Below are positions 16,120-25,327 of a DNA stretch of 64,000 nucleotides, one piece after another. Origin of the DNA: CALZBJ01 sp945619025 (lineage in GTDB: Bacteria; Pseudomonadota; Gammaproteobacteria; Cardiobacteriales; Wohlfahrtiimonadaceae). Every line of letters starts with the position of its first letter. The stretch's first letter is position 1. The notes beneath the pieces are model-generated. The model was not told the DNA's origin, did not search any database, and saw nothing but the letters and a program-made list of their open reading frames with translations. The stretch covers positions 19,491-83,490 of the forward strand of contig CALZBJ010000007.1 of NCBI GenBank assembly GCA_945619025.1. Reading direction: 5' to 3'. The position numbers and the translations under genes are program-made.

Positions 16120-18399
16120 TTACGCGACATACTTTTTACGCAAGGATTCTGTCGCGGCAACTAAGTTATTCAGCGCCCGACGCACCTCTTCCCAACCGCG
16201 AGTTTTAAGACCACAATCGGGATTAATCCAGATGCGCTCTTTCGGGAGATATTCGGTGGCGTGTTCGATCAATGTCTCAATCTCAGACACCGTCGGAATT
16301 CTTGGTGAGTGAATGTCATAAACGCCCGGACCAATATCATTAGGGTATTTAAAATCGCGGAACACATCGAGAAGTTTCATGTCAGAACGCGAGGTTTCAA
16401 TGGTAATTACATCGGCATCGAGATTGGCGATCGAATGGATAATCTCATTGAAATTGGAATAACACATGTGGGTGTGGATCTGCGTCTCATTTTTAACGCC
16501 TGATGCGGTGAGTCTAAAGGCTTTTTCCGCCCAATTAAGATACGCGGTTTGACGATCTTTGCGAAGGGGCAACAATTCACGAATCGCCGGCTCATCGATC
16601 TGAATAATCCCAACTCCAGACGTTTCTAGCTCCACCACCTCATCGCGAAGGGCGAGCGCAATCTGATAGGCGCTAATTTCATCACGCTCATCATCCCGCG
16701 GGAACGACCAAGAGAGGATCGTCACGGGGCCCGTTAACATGCCTTTAACGGGTTTATCTGTGAGCGATTGGGCATATTTAATCCAATCAACGGTAATGCT
16801 CGAAGGGCGGGAAATATCGCCATAAATAATCGGCGGTTTCACACAGCGCGAGCCATAACTCTGCACCCAACCATATTGCGTAAAGGCAAAACCATCGAGG
16901 TGCTCACCAAAATATTCAACCATGTCATTGCGCTCCGCTTCCCCGTGAACCAGCACGTCGAGCCCGAGTTTTTCCTGCTCCGAAATGGCATATTTAATCT
17001 GCGCTAAAATCCCCTCACGATATGCTGATTCATCCACATTCCCCAATCTAAATTGACGGCGAATTTGACGGATTTCATTCGTTTGTGGGAAGGAGCCGAT
17101 CGTCGTTGTGGGGAAAAGCGGAAGATTAAAGCGGTCGGCCTGAATTTGAGCACGGGCTTCAAACGGGGCATTACGCTGATCATCGCCCTTTTTAATTGAA
17201 GCAACCCGGCGAACCACCGCATCGTTATGAATTTTCGTTGAGGTACGGCGCGCCTCTTCTCGATTCCGTGAACGCTCAAGCTCGGCAGCGATCGCTTCAC
17301 GCCCCTCATTAATGCCCCGATCTAAAGTAACAATTTCAGCAATTTTTTGAACGCCAAAGGCGAGCCAATCTTTCACTTCACGATTGAGTTTCACCTCAGC
17401 ATCAAGGTTAACCGGCACATGTAGCAGCGAGCACGATGAGCCAATCCAGAGTTTATCGCCCCACTTTTCCGCAAGAGGCTCTAAAGTATCAAGGCTCTTT
17501 TCCAGCGCATTTGCCCAAACGTTGCGCCCATCGACAATCCCGAGGGACAAAATTTTATCCGCGGGCCAATGACGCGCAACACTCTCTAAATCACCACGCA
17601 CACCATCAAGATGAAGCCCTGCAACGGGGAGCGATTTAATCGTCTCAATATTACCGGCTAATTGATCAAAATAGGTGGTCAAAATGAGATTGTCGCTCAC
17701 TTTACCGAGGCTTTCGTAAACCGTTTTAAAGGCATTTAACCAGCTAGATTCAAGATCGAGCACTAAGATCGGCTCATCAATCTGAATCCACGATGCACCC
17801 ACTTGATTAAGACGCGCGATAATTTTTTCATATGCGCTAATTAATTCGGGTAAAAGAGAGAGCTTATCAAAGGCCTCACCTTTTTCACGAGCGAGATAGA
17901 GCCATGTGACTGGCCCCAAAAGTATCGCCTTCACCGGTTTATCACTAAAGGATTTTGCCCGCGTTACTGCATCAAAAAGGCGCTCATGGGAGAGGGTAAA
18001 GGCTTGTGATTTTTCAATCTCCGGTACGATGTAGTGATAATTCGTATCGAACCATTTAGTCATCTCGGATGCGGGTGCATCATCCCCTGTCGGCGCTTGG
18101 CCTCGAGCAATGCGAAAGTAGGTATCGAGCGATACAGTCTCGCCGTGTGGGTGATTAAAACGCGGGGGCACAACACCCAAAAGAACCGAGGTATCGAGCA
18201 CATGATCGTAGAGGGAAAAGTCGCCAACGGTGAGTAGATCGAGATCCGCTTGAGCACGCCAAACGTTCTCTTCTTCTGTTTTCGCCACCTCTAAAAGCGT
18301 TTTTTGATCGTGCGTTCCTTTCCAATAGCCCTCAAGAGCAAATTTAAGTTCGCGGTTAGCACCAATGCGGGGAAAGCCTAAAATATGAGCTGTGGACAT
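16120..18399 (-). CDS. metE: Cobalamin-independent methionine synthase MetE
   Basis: This 759-residue protein transfers the methyl group of 5-methyltetrahydropteroyl-triglutamate to homocysteine without B12. The N-terminal half begins with LGFPRIGANRELK. The C-terminal catalytic half has HGEAERNDMVEYF, the zinc ligands in THMCYSNF (His, Cys) and NPDCGLKTRGW (Cys), and IQIDEPAIRE. The ATG at 18399 is preferred over an in-frame start 54 bases upstream because AAGGAGA precedes it and the protein then begins like its family. Expression is predicted to fall when S-adenosylmethionine is high, through the riboswitch upstream. No metR-like gene is adjacent. Confidence 0.96.
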   Translation of the reverse strand: MSTAHILGFPRIGANRELKFALEGYWKGTHDQKTLLEVAKTEEENVWRAQADLDLLTVGDFSLYDHVLDTSVLLGVVPPRFNHPHGETVSLDTYFRIARGQAPTGDDAPASEMTKWFDTNYHYIVPEIEKSQAFTLSHERLFDAVTRAKSFSDKPVKAILLGPVTWLYLAREKGEAFDKLSLLPELISAYEKIIARLNQVGASWIQIDEPILVLDLESSWLNAFKTVYESLGKVSDNLILTTYFDQLAGNIETIKSLPVAGLHLDGVRGDLESVARHWPADKILSLGIVDGRNVWANALEKSLDTLEPLAEKWGDKLWIGSSCSLLHVPVNLDAEVKLNREVKDWLAFGVQKIAEIVTLDRGINEGREAIAAELERSRNREEARRTSTKIHNDAVVRRVASIKKGDDQRNAPFEARAQIQADRFNLPLFPTTTIGSFPQTNEIRQIRRQFRLGNVDESAYREGILAQIKYAISEQEKLGLDVLVHGEAERNDMVEYFGEHLDGFAFTQYGWVQSYGSRCVKPPIIYGDISRPSSITVDWIKYAQSLTDKPVKGMLTGPVTILSWSFPRDDERDEISAYQIALALRDEVVELETSGVGIIQIDEPAIRELLPLRKDRQTAYLNWAEKAFRLTASGVKNETQIHTHMCYSNFNEIIHSIANLDADVITIETSRSDMKLLDVFRDFKYPNDIGPGVYDIHSPRIPTVSEIETLIEHATEYLPKERIWINPDCGLKTRGWEEVRRALNNLVAATESLRKKYVA

Positions 18400-18467
18400 G
18401 ATTGTCTCCTTATTCTTTTTATCCAGTAATGTCAAAATGACCGATCCGTTCAAAATGGTGCTGGCAC

Positions 18468-18508
18468 AAAAAAGCCAACACTTTTGCGTCTATCAAGAAG
18501 TGTTGGCT
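18468..18508 (-). terminator. Riboswitch-controlled terminator in the metE leader
   Basis: On the minus strand a perfect 11-base stem (AGCCAACACTT with AAGTGTTGGCT) is followed by six T. It lies directly after the SAM aptamer and 69 bases before the metE start, so it is the expression platform. The 3' strand of P1 can alternatively pair with bases in the terminator loop. Confidence 0.85.
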
Positions 18509-18519
18509 AAGAATCCAAT

Positions 18520-18640
18520 CTTCCTTATCTCTCAGCCGATGAAAATTCGATCATCGCTGTAGGAGTTAGCACCTTAAACATATGTCCAGGTTGCCGGGTT
18601 TCACAGGGCCTATCCCTCCACCACTCTTGATAAGTTGTCG
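18520..18640 (-). ncRNA. SAM-I (S-box) riboswitch aptamer upstream of metE
   Basis: Read on the minus strand, the leader shows the S-box core in order. The P1 5' strand CTTATC is followed by AAGAG and GGTGGAGGGA, then AAACCCGGCAACC (P2/P3 core) and AAGGTGCTAACTCC. A P4 hairpin (18533-18559) and GAGAGATAAG, which closes P1, complete it. These blocks match the SAM-I consensus closely. The RNA binds S-adenosylmethionine and should favour the downstream terminator, switching metE off. Rho-independent control of metE by a SAM-I element is well known in Firmicutes and less usual in gammaproteobacteria. Only the part up to about 18640 is needed for the aptamer. Confidence 0.93.
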
Positions 18641-18869
18641 CCTTTTACAAGGCTCTATATATTGATCTCATGCCTTAAAATAAAAAGCAAGTCTTTTTGC
18701 AAACTATTTTTAAATCGTTTCAAAATCAATAACTAATCTTCCAAAAAAAGAAAAGCCCGAACGGGTCTACGCATTCGGGCAAAAGGTCAATGATAAGGAG
18801 TTAAGTATTCAAACTATCATTGATTACAGGGACATCTGTCTCTTCTGTTTTTTCGTTTTTTCGTAAGCC
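18641..18869. other. Region between the SAM riboswitch and phoX
   Basis: The left part should hold the metE promoter on the minus strand; a TATATA lies just upstream of the aptamer, but its -35 is weak. The right part holds the phoX terminator. No gene is supported. Confidence 0.4.
18743..18780 (-). terminator. Intrinsic terminator of phoX
   Basis: GCCCGAA and TTCGGGC form a 7-base stem with a 12-base loop. On the minus strand a T-rich tract (TTTTC then seven T) follows. Confidence 0.75.
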
Positions 18870-20867
18870 TTAAAGGCCGATAATATCGCCATCTTCACGT
18901 TCGATCACAACCGTTGCAGAGCGTGGACGACCGCCTTGACGATGATCGGGCCAGTTCGAATATTGTGAAGGGTTTTTCGCATCGGCATTTCCACTTGGCG
19001 GTTCACCGGGGTGCTGGATATTGATAAACATCGTTTTGTTATCCGGCGTAAAGGCAATGCCCGTCACTTCCGCCCCGCTTGGACCGGTTAAGAAGCGCTT
19101 AAAGTAGCCTTCATTCGGGTCAACAACAAGCATCTGGTTATTTCCCATCCCCTTATAAACTTTTTGGTTTAAGGTGGAGGTTGAAACGTCCGTTTGTACC
19201 CAAAGGAGTCCGTTATGGTCAAATTTCAGCCCGTCTGGACTTCCGAAAAGATCACCACGGTGATTCGCCACATGATTGCGATTTTCCGCTTGATCACGGC
19301 CGGCCAACGCTAAAATATTCCAGCTAAATGCCGTGCCGGTCACATCACCGCCCTGCTCGAGCCAGTGAATGATGTGCCCAAAGAGGTTATTCGCGCGAGG
19401 ATTGGCCGCATCAACGCCAGGATAGCCCGCCTCACCACGATCGCTATTGTTGGTCAGCGTACAGTAAATTGAGCCTTGTTGATGAGGATTGGCTGAAATC
19501 CACTCCGGTCTATCCATCTTCGTTGCGCCAAGCACATCCGCCGCACCACGAGCGTTAATCACCACATCGCCTTGATCGCGGAAACCGTTCGCCGCCGTTA
19601 ATCCATTTTGACCATGAATCATCGGCAACCATTCGCCCGAACCATCGTCATTAAAGCGCGCCACATAGAGCGTTCCGTCCGATAAAAGTGCGCTATTCTC
19701 TGTGCCTTTCTTCGGATCATAGGTGCCGTTTGAAATAAATTTATAGATATATTCAAACTTCTGGTCATCACCCATATAGACAGCAACTTGGCCATTTTCA
19801 GCCACCACCATCTCCGCACCTTCATGTTTAAAGCGGCCAAGCGCCGTATGTTTTACCGGCGTTGAGGTAGGGTCAAATGGATCAATCTCAACCACCCAAC
19901 CAAAGCGATTCGGTTCATTGGGTGTTTCATTGGCATCAAAGCGCTTATCAAATTCGTTCCAGCGATACACCTCATCTTTATCGGAGATGCCGTAGCGTTT
20001 TTCAAGCGCTGTGCGATCGCCTTTTTTCACGAAGATATCAGACCAGTTCTCTTCACAGGTGAGATAGGTGCCCCAAGGCGTTTGCCCGTTTGCACAGTTT
20101 TGCATGGTACCTAAAATCACCTCGCCACTCGGGTCATCTAAAGTACGCATTAAGGTATGCCCTTTGGCGGGGCCTGAGATTTTCATCGGCGTGTGCGGGG
20201 TAATACGGCGCGCATATTTTGAAGGGCGCACCACTTGCCAATCGCCCCCTGATTTTGAGACTTCAACCACGGAAACCCCCATCGCATTTTGCCCTTTACG
20301 CACCTTTTCGAGCGACCAATTTTGATCACCATCGGTAAAGAGTAGGCCATTATCGATATACTCATGGTTCATCGCAAGGAGCCCATTTTTCGAGCCGGCT
20401 TTATGATCGCCAATCGGGAAGTAAGCCATGCCATCATGATGCATTCCCGCCTGAGCGAGCTGATCATCGGCGCTGTTGCTGCCATCAAATTTAAACTCGG
20501 GCATATTGCCATTTAAACCGACCGCATCGCCCCAACTGTAAAACGCGCGCGCTTTATAACCTTTCGGAACGATGATGGTATCTTCTGTTGAAAATGGCAC
20601 CGCTTCAAAGCGTAGTAGACGCGCTAAATCAACACGTCCGCCCGCAGAGGCTGCACTGGATCCAAATTTCGCGGTGAGCGTTGTCGCTGCGCCCATTCCC
20701 GGGATCATTGTCGCCCCTAAAATTCCAATTCCGACACCGGCTTTACGTAAAAGATCACGGCGCGATACGCCTTTTTCGAGAACGTCTGAAAATACGGTAT
20801 TTTCACTCTCATTGCTGATCAAATCCCCGTGTGCGGCTTTTAGATAGACTGCTTTTGGCTTACCCAT
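18870..20867 (-). CDS. phoX: Tat-exported PhoX-family alkaline phosphatase
   Basis: This 665-residue protein of the PhoX/DUF839 family has a twin-arginine signal (SRRDLLRK, residues 35-42) followed by a glycine-rich hydrophobic stretch. Family blocks are AMNHEYIDN, YLTCEENWSD (the cysteine and glutamates around the Fe/Ca cluster), HEGAEMVVAENG, and the C-terminal MFINIQHPGEPPSG. PhoX is a calcium- and iron-dependent phosphomonoesterase of the periplasm. The extended N-region before the RR pair (about 35 residues) is usual for the family. A Pho box and a matching -10 lie upstream, so PhoB control under phosphate limitation is expected. AAGGAGAA precedes the ATG. Confidence 0.92.
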   Translation of the reverse strand: MGKPKAVYLKAAHGDLISNESENTVFSDVLEKGVSRRDLLRKAGVGIGILGATMIPGMGAATTLTAKFGSSAASAGGRVDLARLLRFEAVPFSTEDTIIVPKGYKARAFYSWGDAVGLNGNMPEFKFDGSNSADDQLAQAGMHHDGMAYFPIGDHKAGSKNGLLAMNHEYIDNGLLFTDGDQNWSLEKVRKGQNAMGVSVVEVSKSGGDWQVVRPSKYARRITPHTPMKISGPAKGHTLMRTLDDPSGEVILGTMQNCANGQTPWGTYLTCEENWSDIFVKKGDRTALEKRYGISDKDEVYRWNEFDKRFDANETPNEPNRFGWVVEIDPFDPTSTPVKHTALGRFKHEGAEMVVAENGQVAVYMGDDQKFEYIYKFISNGTYDPKKGTENSALLSDGTLYVARFNDDGSGEWLPMIHGQNGLTAANGFRDQGDVVINARGAADVLGATKMDRPEWISANPHQQGSIYCTLTNNSDRGEAGYPGVDAANPRANNLFGHIIHWLEQGGDVTGTAFSWNILALAGRDQAENRNHVANHRGDLFGSPDGLKFDHNGLLWVQTDVSTSTLNQKVYKGMGNNQMLVVDPNEGYFKRFLTGPSGAEVTGIAFTPDNKTMFINIQHPGEPPSGNADAKNPSQYSNWPDHRQGGRPRSATVVIEREDGDIIGL

Positions 20868-20926
20868 GATTGATTCTCCTTTTGATTCGAATGCATCATT
20901 GTGTGACTCATTAATTGAATGTCTCT

Positions 20927-20960
20927 AGCCTAATCGCTCTCAATGACAAGATGATGACAG
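20927..20960 (-). promoter_or_regulatory. Pho box and -10 element of phoX
   Basis: On the minus strand CTGTCAT-CATC-TTGTCAT (20960 down to 20943) matches the PhoB direct repeat: two CTGTCAT-type 7-mers, 4 bases apart, with one mismatch. Ten bases on lies TAGGCT (20932-20927), a possible -10 at the spacing usual for Pho promoters. The gene downstream is a phosphatase. Confidence 0.85.
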
Positions 20961-21055
20961 CCTCGATAAGCCCATGGTTTTTTGTTAAGGTGCGTAAAAA
21001 TTAATGCCTAAATATTGGTCATGAAATTTGTAATCAAATAATCCCTATGTAATCC

Positions 21056-21061
21056 TATAAT
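21056..21061 (+). promoter_or_regulatory. -10 element for the MscS-like gene
   Basis: A perfect TATAAT lies 59 bases before the chosen start. It overlaps an upstream in-frame ATG (21060), which cannot therefore be in the transcript. No -35 at 16-18 bases is convincing. Confidence 0.45.
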
Positions 21062-21119
21062 GTGGATGAGACGCCATCCACGCTTACTTTTTCCGCTCTC
21101 TAACCCAAAGGACTTTTCT

Positions 21120-22898
21120 ATGAAACACCCCTTCACGATACTGAGAGATCAATCGCGTTTATACCGCACGCTGATCGCATTTTTGGTGCTGATGTGCGCC
21201 TCCTTTGCCACAGCGCAAACCGATACTGCACAACCGCAAACGGTGCCCAATGAGGTTGAAGAACTCAATCAGATTAAAACCAATCTTGATGATGTCATCG
21301 CTAAGAAAGAGGCGATAAAAAAAGAGCTCGCGAAAGCGGATGATGCGGAGCAAAAAGAGTCGCTCACCTATACGCTCGATCAGCTCACCCTGCAAAAGAA
21401 AAACTTTGAAACGATGTTTGAAAAAAAGGCGCTTGGCGGCCTTGATATCGATCGTTTCGAGAATTTCACCACGCAAGAATCCCAAGATCCTGAGACCTAC
21501 GATTGGCAAAAAGAGCTGATTCAAATTATTCAACCGGTCTTCTCATCGCTCCAAGATCTCACCGAATCGCAGCGCAAAAAAGATGGCGTTCGAGCCAATA
21601 AAAATACGCTTGAAGAGAGCGTAGCAATGATCGATAAAGGGATTAAGCATCTCGATAAGATCGATAAAACCGCTCTTTCACCTGCCTCACAAGAAAGTTT
21701 AGAGAAAATTCGCGCCTCTTGGGAGATTAAAAAAGCAAACTTCCAAAATCAACTCGATCTTGTGATGCTTGAATATCAAGAGATTGAGAAAGAAGGCACT
21801 TTTATTGAGCGCATGATCGATGGCACGATCAATTTTCTGACCAATCGCGGGCTCATTTTACTCTTAAGTTTCGGGGCGTTTTTTGGCCTGCTCTACCTCT
21901 TTTCTTGGATTCTCAATCGCCTCACGGTCTATCATGAGAAGAAATATAAACATCGCAAAACCTCCTTTGCATGGCGCTTAACGCTCCTTCTCTATCAGAT
22001 TGCGACCTTTGCCATCTCCTTTACTGCGCTCCTTGTGATTCTGCATTCATCGGGCGATATGGTGCTGTTTGGCTTTGCAATCTTAATCTTATTTGCCTTC
22101 CTAATTAGCTTCCGCAACTCCATTCCGGCGTACTTTAAAAAGATCCGTACTTTTCTTAATATGGGGCTTGCCCGTGAAGGCGAACGCCTCATCTATCAAG
22201 GGATTCCATGGAGAATTGAAAACATCAATCTTTACTCCGTTTATCTGGTCAATCCCGCGCTTGATAACGGTAAACTTCGCCTCAATGTCGATCTATTAGA
22301 TGGCATGCTCTCACGCCCGGTGAAAATGGATGAGATCTGGTTTCCGTGCCGCCCGGGCGATACGGTGATCATCGATGGAACCTACGCGAAAGTGGTGCGT
22401 CAAACGCCTGAATCGGTCTATCTCGATTCCTTTGGCAGTACGATCAATTACCCAACGGCGAACTTTATTGCAGCGAAACCGAAAAATCTCACCTACGGCT
22501 ATAGCATCACCATCAATTTCACCCTGAGCCACGACCATTTTGATCTTAATATTGAAGAGACGATCGAAAAAATTCGGGAAAGCGTGGAAGCCCATACCAT
22601 CAATGTTGATGAGGGCATGAAAAAGGCGATCAATGCGATTACCGTCGATTTCCGCGAGATCGATAGTGCGTCCGGCCTTGTCTATACGGTGATTGCCTCG
22701 ATGGGGGTTAATGCGCTCAATTACTACTATTCACTGCCTCGATTAATGCAGCGTGCGTGTGTGAAGGCGGCGCAAAAACATCATTGGACCATTCCCTATA
22801 GTGAGGTGGTTATCTCCGAGCGTGCTCAAACGCCAAAACCTCTTGAGCTTGCAAAAGCGGCACAACATGCAGGAAAAATGGGACCAAAAGAATATTAA
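21120..22898 (+). CDS. MscS-like mechanosensitive channel family protein with long coiled-coil N-domain
   Basis: The product is 592 residues long. A signal-like segment (about residues 1-33, ending at TAQ) is followed by about 220 charged, helical, coiled-coil-prone residues that should be periplasmic. Then come three or four membrane segments (about 245-370) and a soluble C-terminal part. The region with PGDTVIIDGTYAKVV, DSFGSTINYPTANFI resembles the MscS beta domain (usually GDxVxxxGxxGxV... xIPN). The match is distant and the pore helix is not typical (no clear glycine/alanine-rich TM3), so channel function is an inference. AAAGGA lies before the ATG at 21120. It ends at a good terminator. 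Confidence 0.6.
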   Translation: MKHPFTILRDQSRLYRTLIAFLVLMCASFATAQTDTAQPQTVPNEVEELNQIKTNLDDVIAKKEAIKKELAKADDAEQKESLTYTLDQLTLQKKNFETMFEKKALGGLDIDRFENFTTQESQDPETYDWQKELIQIIQPVFSSLQDLTESQRKKDGVRANKNTLEESVAMIDKGIKHLDKIDKTALSPASQESLEKIRASWEIKKANFQNQLDLVMLEYQEIEKEGTFIERMIDGTINFLTNRGLILLLSFGAFFGLLYLFSWILNRLTVYHEKKYKHRKTSFAWRLTLLLYQIATFAISFTALLVILHSSGDMVLFGFAILILFAFLISFRNSIPAYFKKIRTFLNMGLAREGERLIYQGIPWRIENINLYSVYLVNPALDNGKLRLNVDLLDGMLSRPVKMDEIWFPCRPGDTVIIDGTYAKVVRQTPESVYLDSFGSTINYPTANFIAAKPKNLTYGYSITINFTLSHDHFDLNIEETIEKIRESVEAHTINVDEGMKKAINAITVDFREIDSASGLVYTVIASMGVNALNYYYSLPRLMQRACVKAAQKHHWTIPYSEVVISERAQTPKPLELAKAAQHAGKMGPKEY

Positions 22899-22930
22899 TC
22901 TCGCTTAATCTCGATTCAATCAAACAAATG

Positions 22931-22957
22931 GCAGATCCTAAGTGATCTGCTTTTTTA
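22931..22957 (+). terminator. Intrinsic terminator after the MscS-like gene
   Basis: GCAGATC and GATCTGC form a perfect 7-base stem followed by six T. Confidence 0.8.
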
Positions 22958-23033
22958 TGCCCTAAAAACTTCTGAAAACGCCCGAAAAATATCTCAATCG
23001 TGAGATCGATTCGCCCTGATCAAAAAAATCGGT

Positions 23034-23039
23034 CTATAA
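23034..23039 (+). promoter_or_regulatory. -10 element for the pentapeptide-repeat gene
   Basis: A TATAAT lies about 70 bases before the chosen start. A -35 around 23009-23015 is weak and 18-19 bases away. Confidence 0.45.
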
Positions 23040-23104
23040 TAGAGAGTCAGATTGTGATTGATTCACCTCTTTATCTTGTTGAGTTTAATCGAGATGCTTT
23101 CCGA

Positions 23105-25318
23105 ATGGGACGCTATTTGCCTATGATTCTATCCGCACGCCTTCGCCACACCCTCTCTCTTTTAGGATTAAGCCTGCTTGCCCTGCTTTTGCACGGGCTT
23201 ATTTTATTAGGGCTTGGAAAAATCTTTCTAAGTGAGATCGCTTACCGCGACATTTTCACCCTAAAACCGCCCTATTTAGGCGATTTAACGTTGTGGCTAT
23301 TACTGCTCTTTTCGGCCTTTTATGTCAGCACCATTTTATTGACCGCCATTCGATTTAGCACCAAAGCGCTCTGGGTGATTGCGAGCTTTATCACCGCTCC
23401 GTTACTCATTAGCGCCACTTCCACTATCTGGCAAAATCTCAACGCGCCCGAACATCTCACCGTGATGGGTCTTGTGATCAATTACCTCTTTATCTTTTTT
23501 ATTGTGACAACGCTCCACCTACTTATTTTTGCGTGGATCACAAGTGGACAACACTCCACCTTAAAAGGCCGCCCGCGCCAAGAATCCTCCGATGCAGCCC
23601 ACCATTTTTTCTGGTTTATCGTCGCACTCGTGATTTTAGCGGTAAGCTATTCGCTCTCCTTTATCGTATCGCTCTTTATTTTTGATCTCGTTGCGATTTT
23701 TACCAAAGAGATTCCACTCGATCTCCTTCACGCGAACGATACCAAAGGATTTTTACTCAATATCTATATCGGTACCTTTGCGAGCTTTGCGGTCTTTGTC
23801 GCGCTCTATGTGGCCTATATTCGCAATCAAAATCTTAAAAACTCCGAGCGCCAATTTGAACATACGCAAAAGCAATTTGATTACACTCAGCAACAAGACC
23901 GTGAAAGTGAGGTGGAAAAGCGTTTCCATGAGGGGATAAAACTATTAGGCGATAGTAATGAATCGGTGCGGATCGGCGCGATCTATATCCTTTGGGAGAT
24001 TGTAAAAGATGCGGTTAAAGCGCTTCCCTATCTTGAGCAAAAGCATGGCTACGTCTATTATGAAAAGCCGCAAGAATCGGCGATTATTCCCTATATTCGC
24101 GATACCAAAGAGTCCCTCGACCCCGCAAGTCAAAGTAAATTAAAGCGCCATTATCTGCAAAAGCATCACCCAAGTTCAGCACAAATTAATGCGTATTTAA
24201 AAGCTTATTCACTCCATGAGCAAATCCTCAATATTTTGTGCGGCCATATTCGTAGCCTCACCAATACGCAGGATTATCTCCTCGATTATTACCCTTCCAT
24301 CGCGCGGAAAATCTATCAAAAGCCCTTTATGGAACATTACGGCGAGGATTCGGTCTATGTGAGTCAGCATCATGAAGAGCCGAGCAATGAGATCAATATT
24401 CTCTTTCATCTCCTTACCCATCGGGATCTGCCACAGATGCGGACGATCACTAATGCGCTCAATTTTAGGCTCGATTTTTCCCATGCGATTTTAAAAGGAA
24501 TTCATGGAGACCGCTCGGATCTCTCTTCCGCGAATCTCCGGGACACCAATTTTGCTAATGCCCAGCTCAATTACGTCGATTTCCGCTTTGCCCATTGTGA
24601 ACGGGCGAATTTCAAACGGGCAACGCTTAATCGTTCCGACTTTACTATGGCGCATTGCCAAAAAGCCTCGTTCCACCGCTCACAGATCAGTAGCGCGACT
24701 TTTCACTTTACCAACTGCATTGAAGCGATCTTTACCGAGCTTGCTTATAAAGCCTATTTCTATGGGGCGAGCATGCAAAATACGCTCTTTTCACTGCAAG
24801 ATTTTCTTGACGATCACATTCGCTTACGGGGCATTAATGGGCTTCCAGGCATCAAAAATATGACCAGTTTAGAGCGAAAGCCCGTGATTCAACTCATCGA
24901 TGGGGAAGATCGCTATCCACTTCATCCCAATCAGCTCGATCAGCTGCTTCATTCCGATAAAGGGCGCGATATCTACAAATATTATATGGATCATCTCGAT
25001 GGGGAAATTTGGCGGATCTCGATTAAAGAGGCCTATTTTGCCTATCAATCATTGCGCCGCTCGGGGGAGACCCGTTACCTTGGCGAAAGTTACACCGGTT
25101 ATCGCAGTTTAGAGCTCACAACCACGCGCGAATATCTGCAGGTATTTCAGCGTCACTATCTCGATCATGGTAACGATTTTGAGGCGCTATTTGATGCCCT
25201 TTCAACCGATGAAAAACAACTTGCCACCGAGATGTTTACCGACTTTGATAAGATCGCAAAAGCCCGAAAACAGGCGGAGGAAGCGTTAAATGATGCATTT
25301 GAAAAGCGTGAGGATTGA
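23105..25318 (+). CDS. Membrane-anchored pentapeptide-repeat protein
   Basis: The product is about 737 residues. The first ~245 residues form six or seven membrane segments. A charged linker follows, with repeated glutamines and the block EKRFHEGIKLLGDSNESVRIGAIYILWEI. This is a recognisable version of the RFxxAIxxLGS-VRLGGIYALxxI segment found in many membrane-anchored pentapeptide-repeat proteins. About residues 465-560 carry pentapeptide repeats (A/S-N/D-L/F pattern, for example RSDLSSANLRDTNFANAQL). The last ~170 residues are helical and acidic. The function is unknown. The start is uncertain: the frame is open from 23000, but a TATAAT at 23034-23039 argues for ATG 23105 or 23123. It ends 9 bases before the DUF1992 gene. 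Confidence 0.75.
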   Translation: MGRYLPMILSARLRHTLSLLGLSLLALLLHGLILLGLGKIFLSEIAYRDIFTLKPPYLGDLTLWLLLLFSAFYVSTILLTAIRFSTKALWVIASFITAPLLISATSTIWQNLNAPEHLTVMGLVINYLFIFFIVTTLHLLIFAWITSGQHSTLKGRPRQESSDAAHHFFWFIVALVILAVSYSLSFIVSLFIFDLVAIFTKEIPLDLLHANDTKGFLLNIYIGTFASFAVFVALYVAYIRNQNLKNSERQFEHTQKQFDYTQQQDRESEVEKRFHEGIKLLGDSNESVRIGAIYILWEIVKDAVKALPYLEQKHGYVYYEKPQESAIIPYIRDTKESLDPASQSKLKRHYLQKHHPSSAQINAYLKAYSLHEQILNILCGHIRSLTNTQDYLLDYYPSIARKIYQKPFMEHYGEDSVYVSQHHEEPSNEINILFHLLTHRDLPQMRTITNALNFRLDFSHAILKGIHGDRSDLSSANLRDTNFANAQLNYVDFRFAHCERANFKRATLNRSDFTMAHCQKASFHRSQISSATFHFTNCIEAIFTELAYKAYFYGASMQNTLFSLQDFLDDHIRLRGINGLPGIKNMTSLERKPVIQLIDGEDRYPLHPNQLDQLLHSDKGRDIYKYYMDHLDGEIWRISIKEAYFAYQSLRRSGETRYLGESYTGYRSLELTTTREYLQVFQRHYLDHGNDFEALFDALSTDEKQLATEMFTDFDKIAKARKQAEEALNDAFEKRED

Positions 25319-25327
25319 GATTAACCG

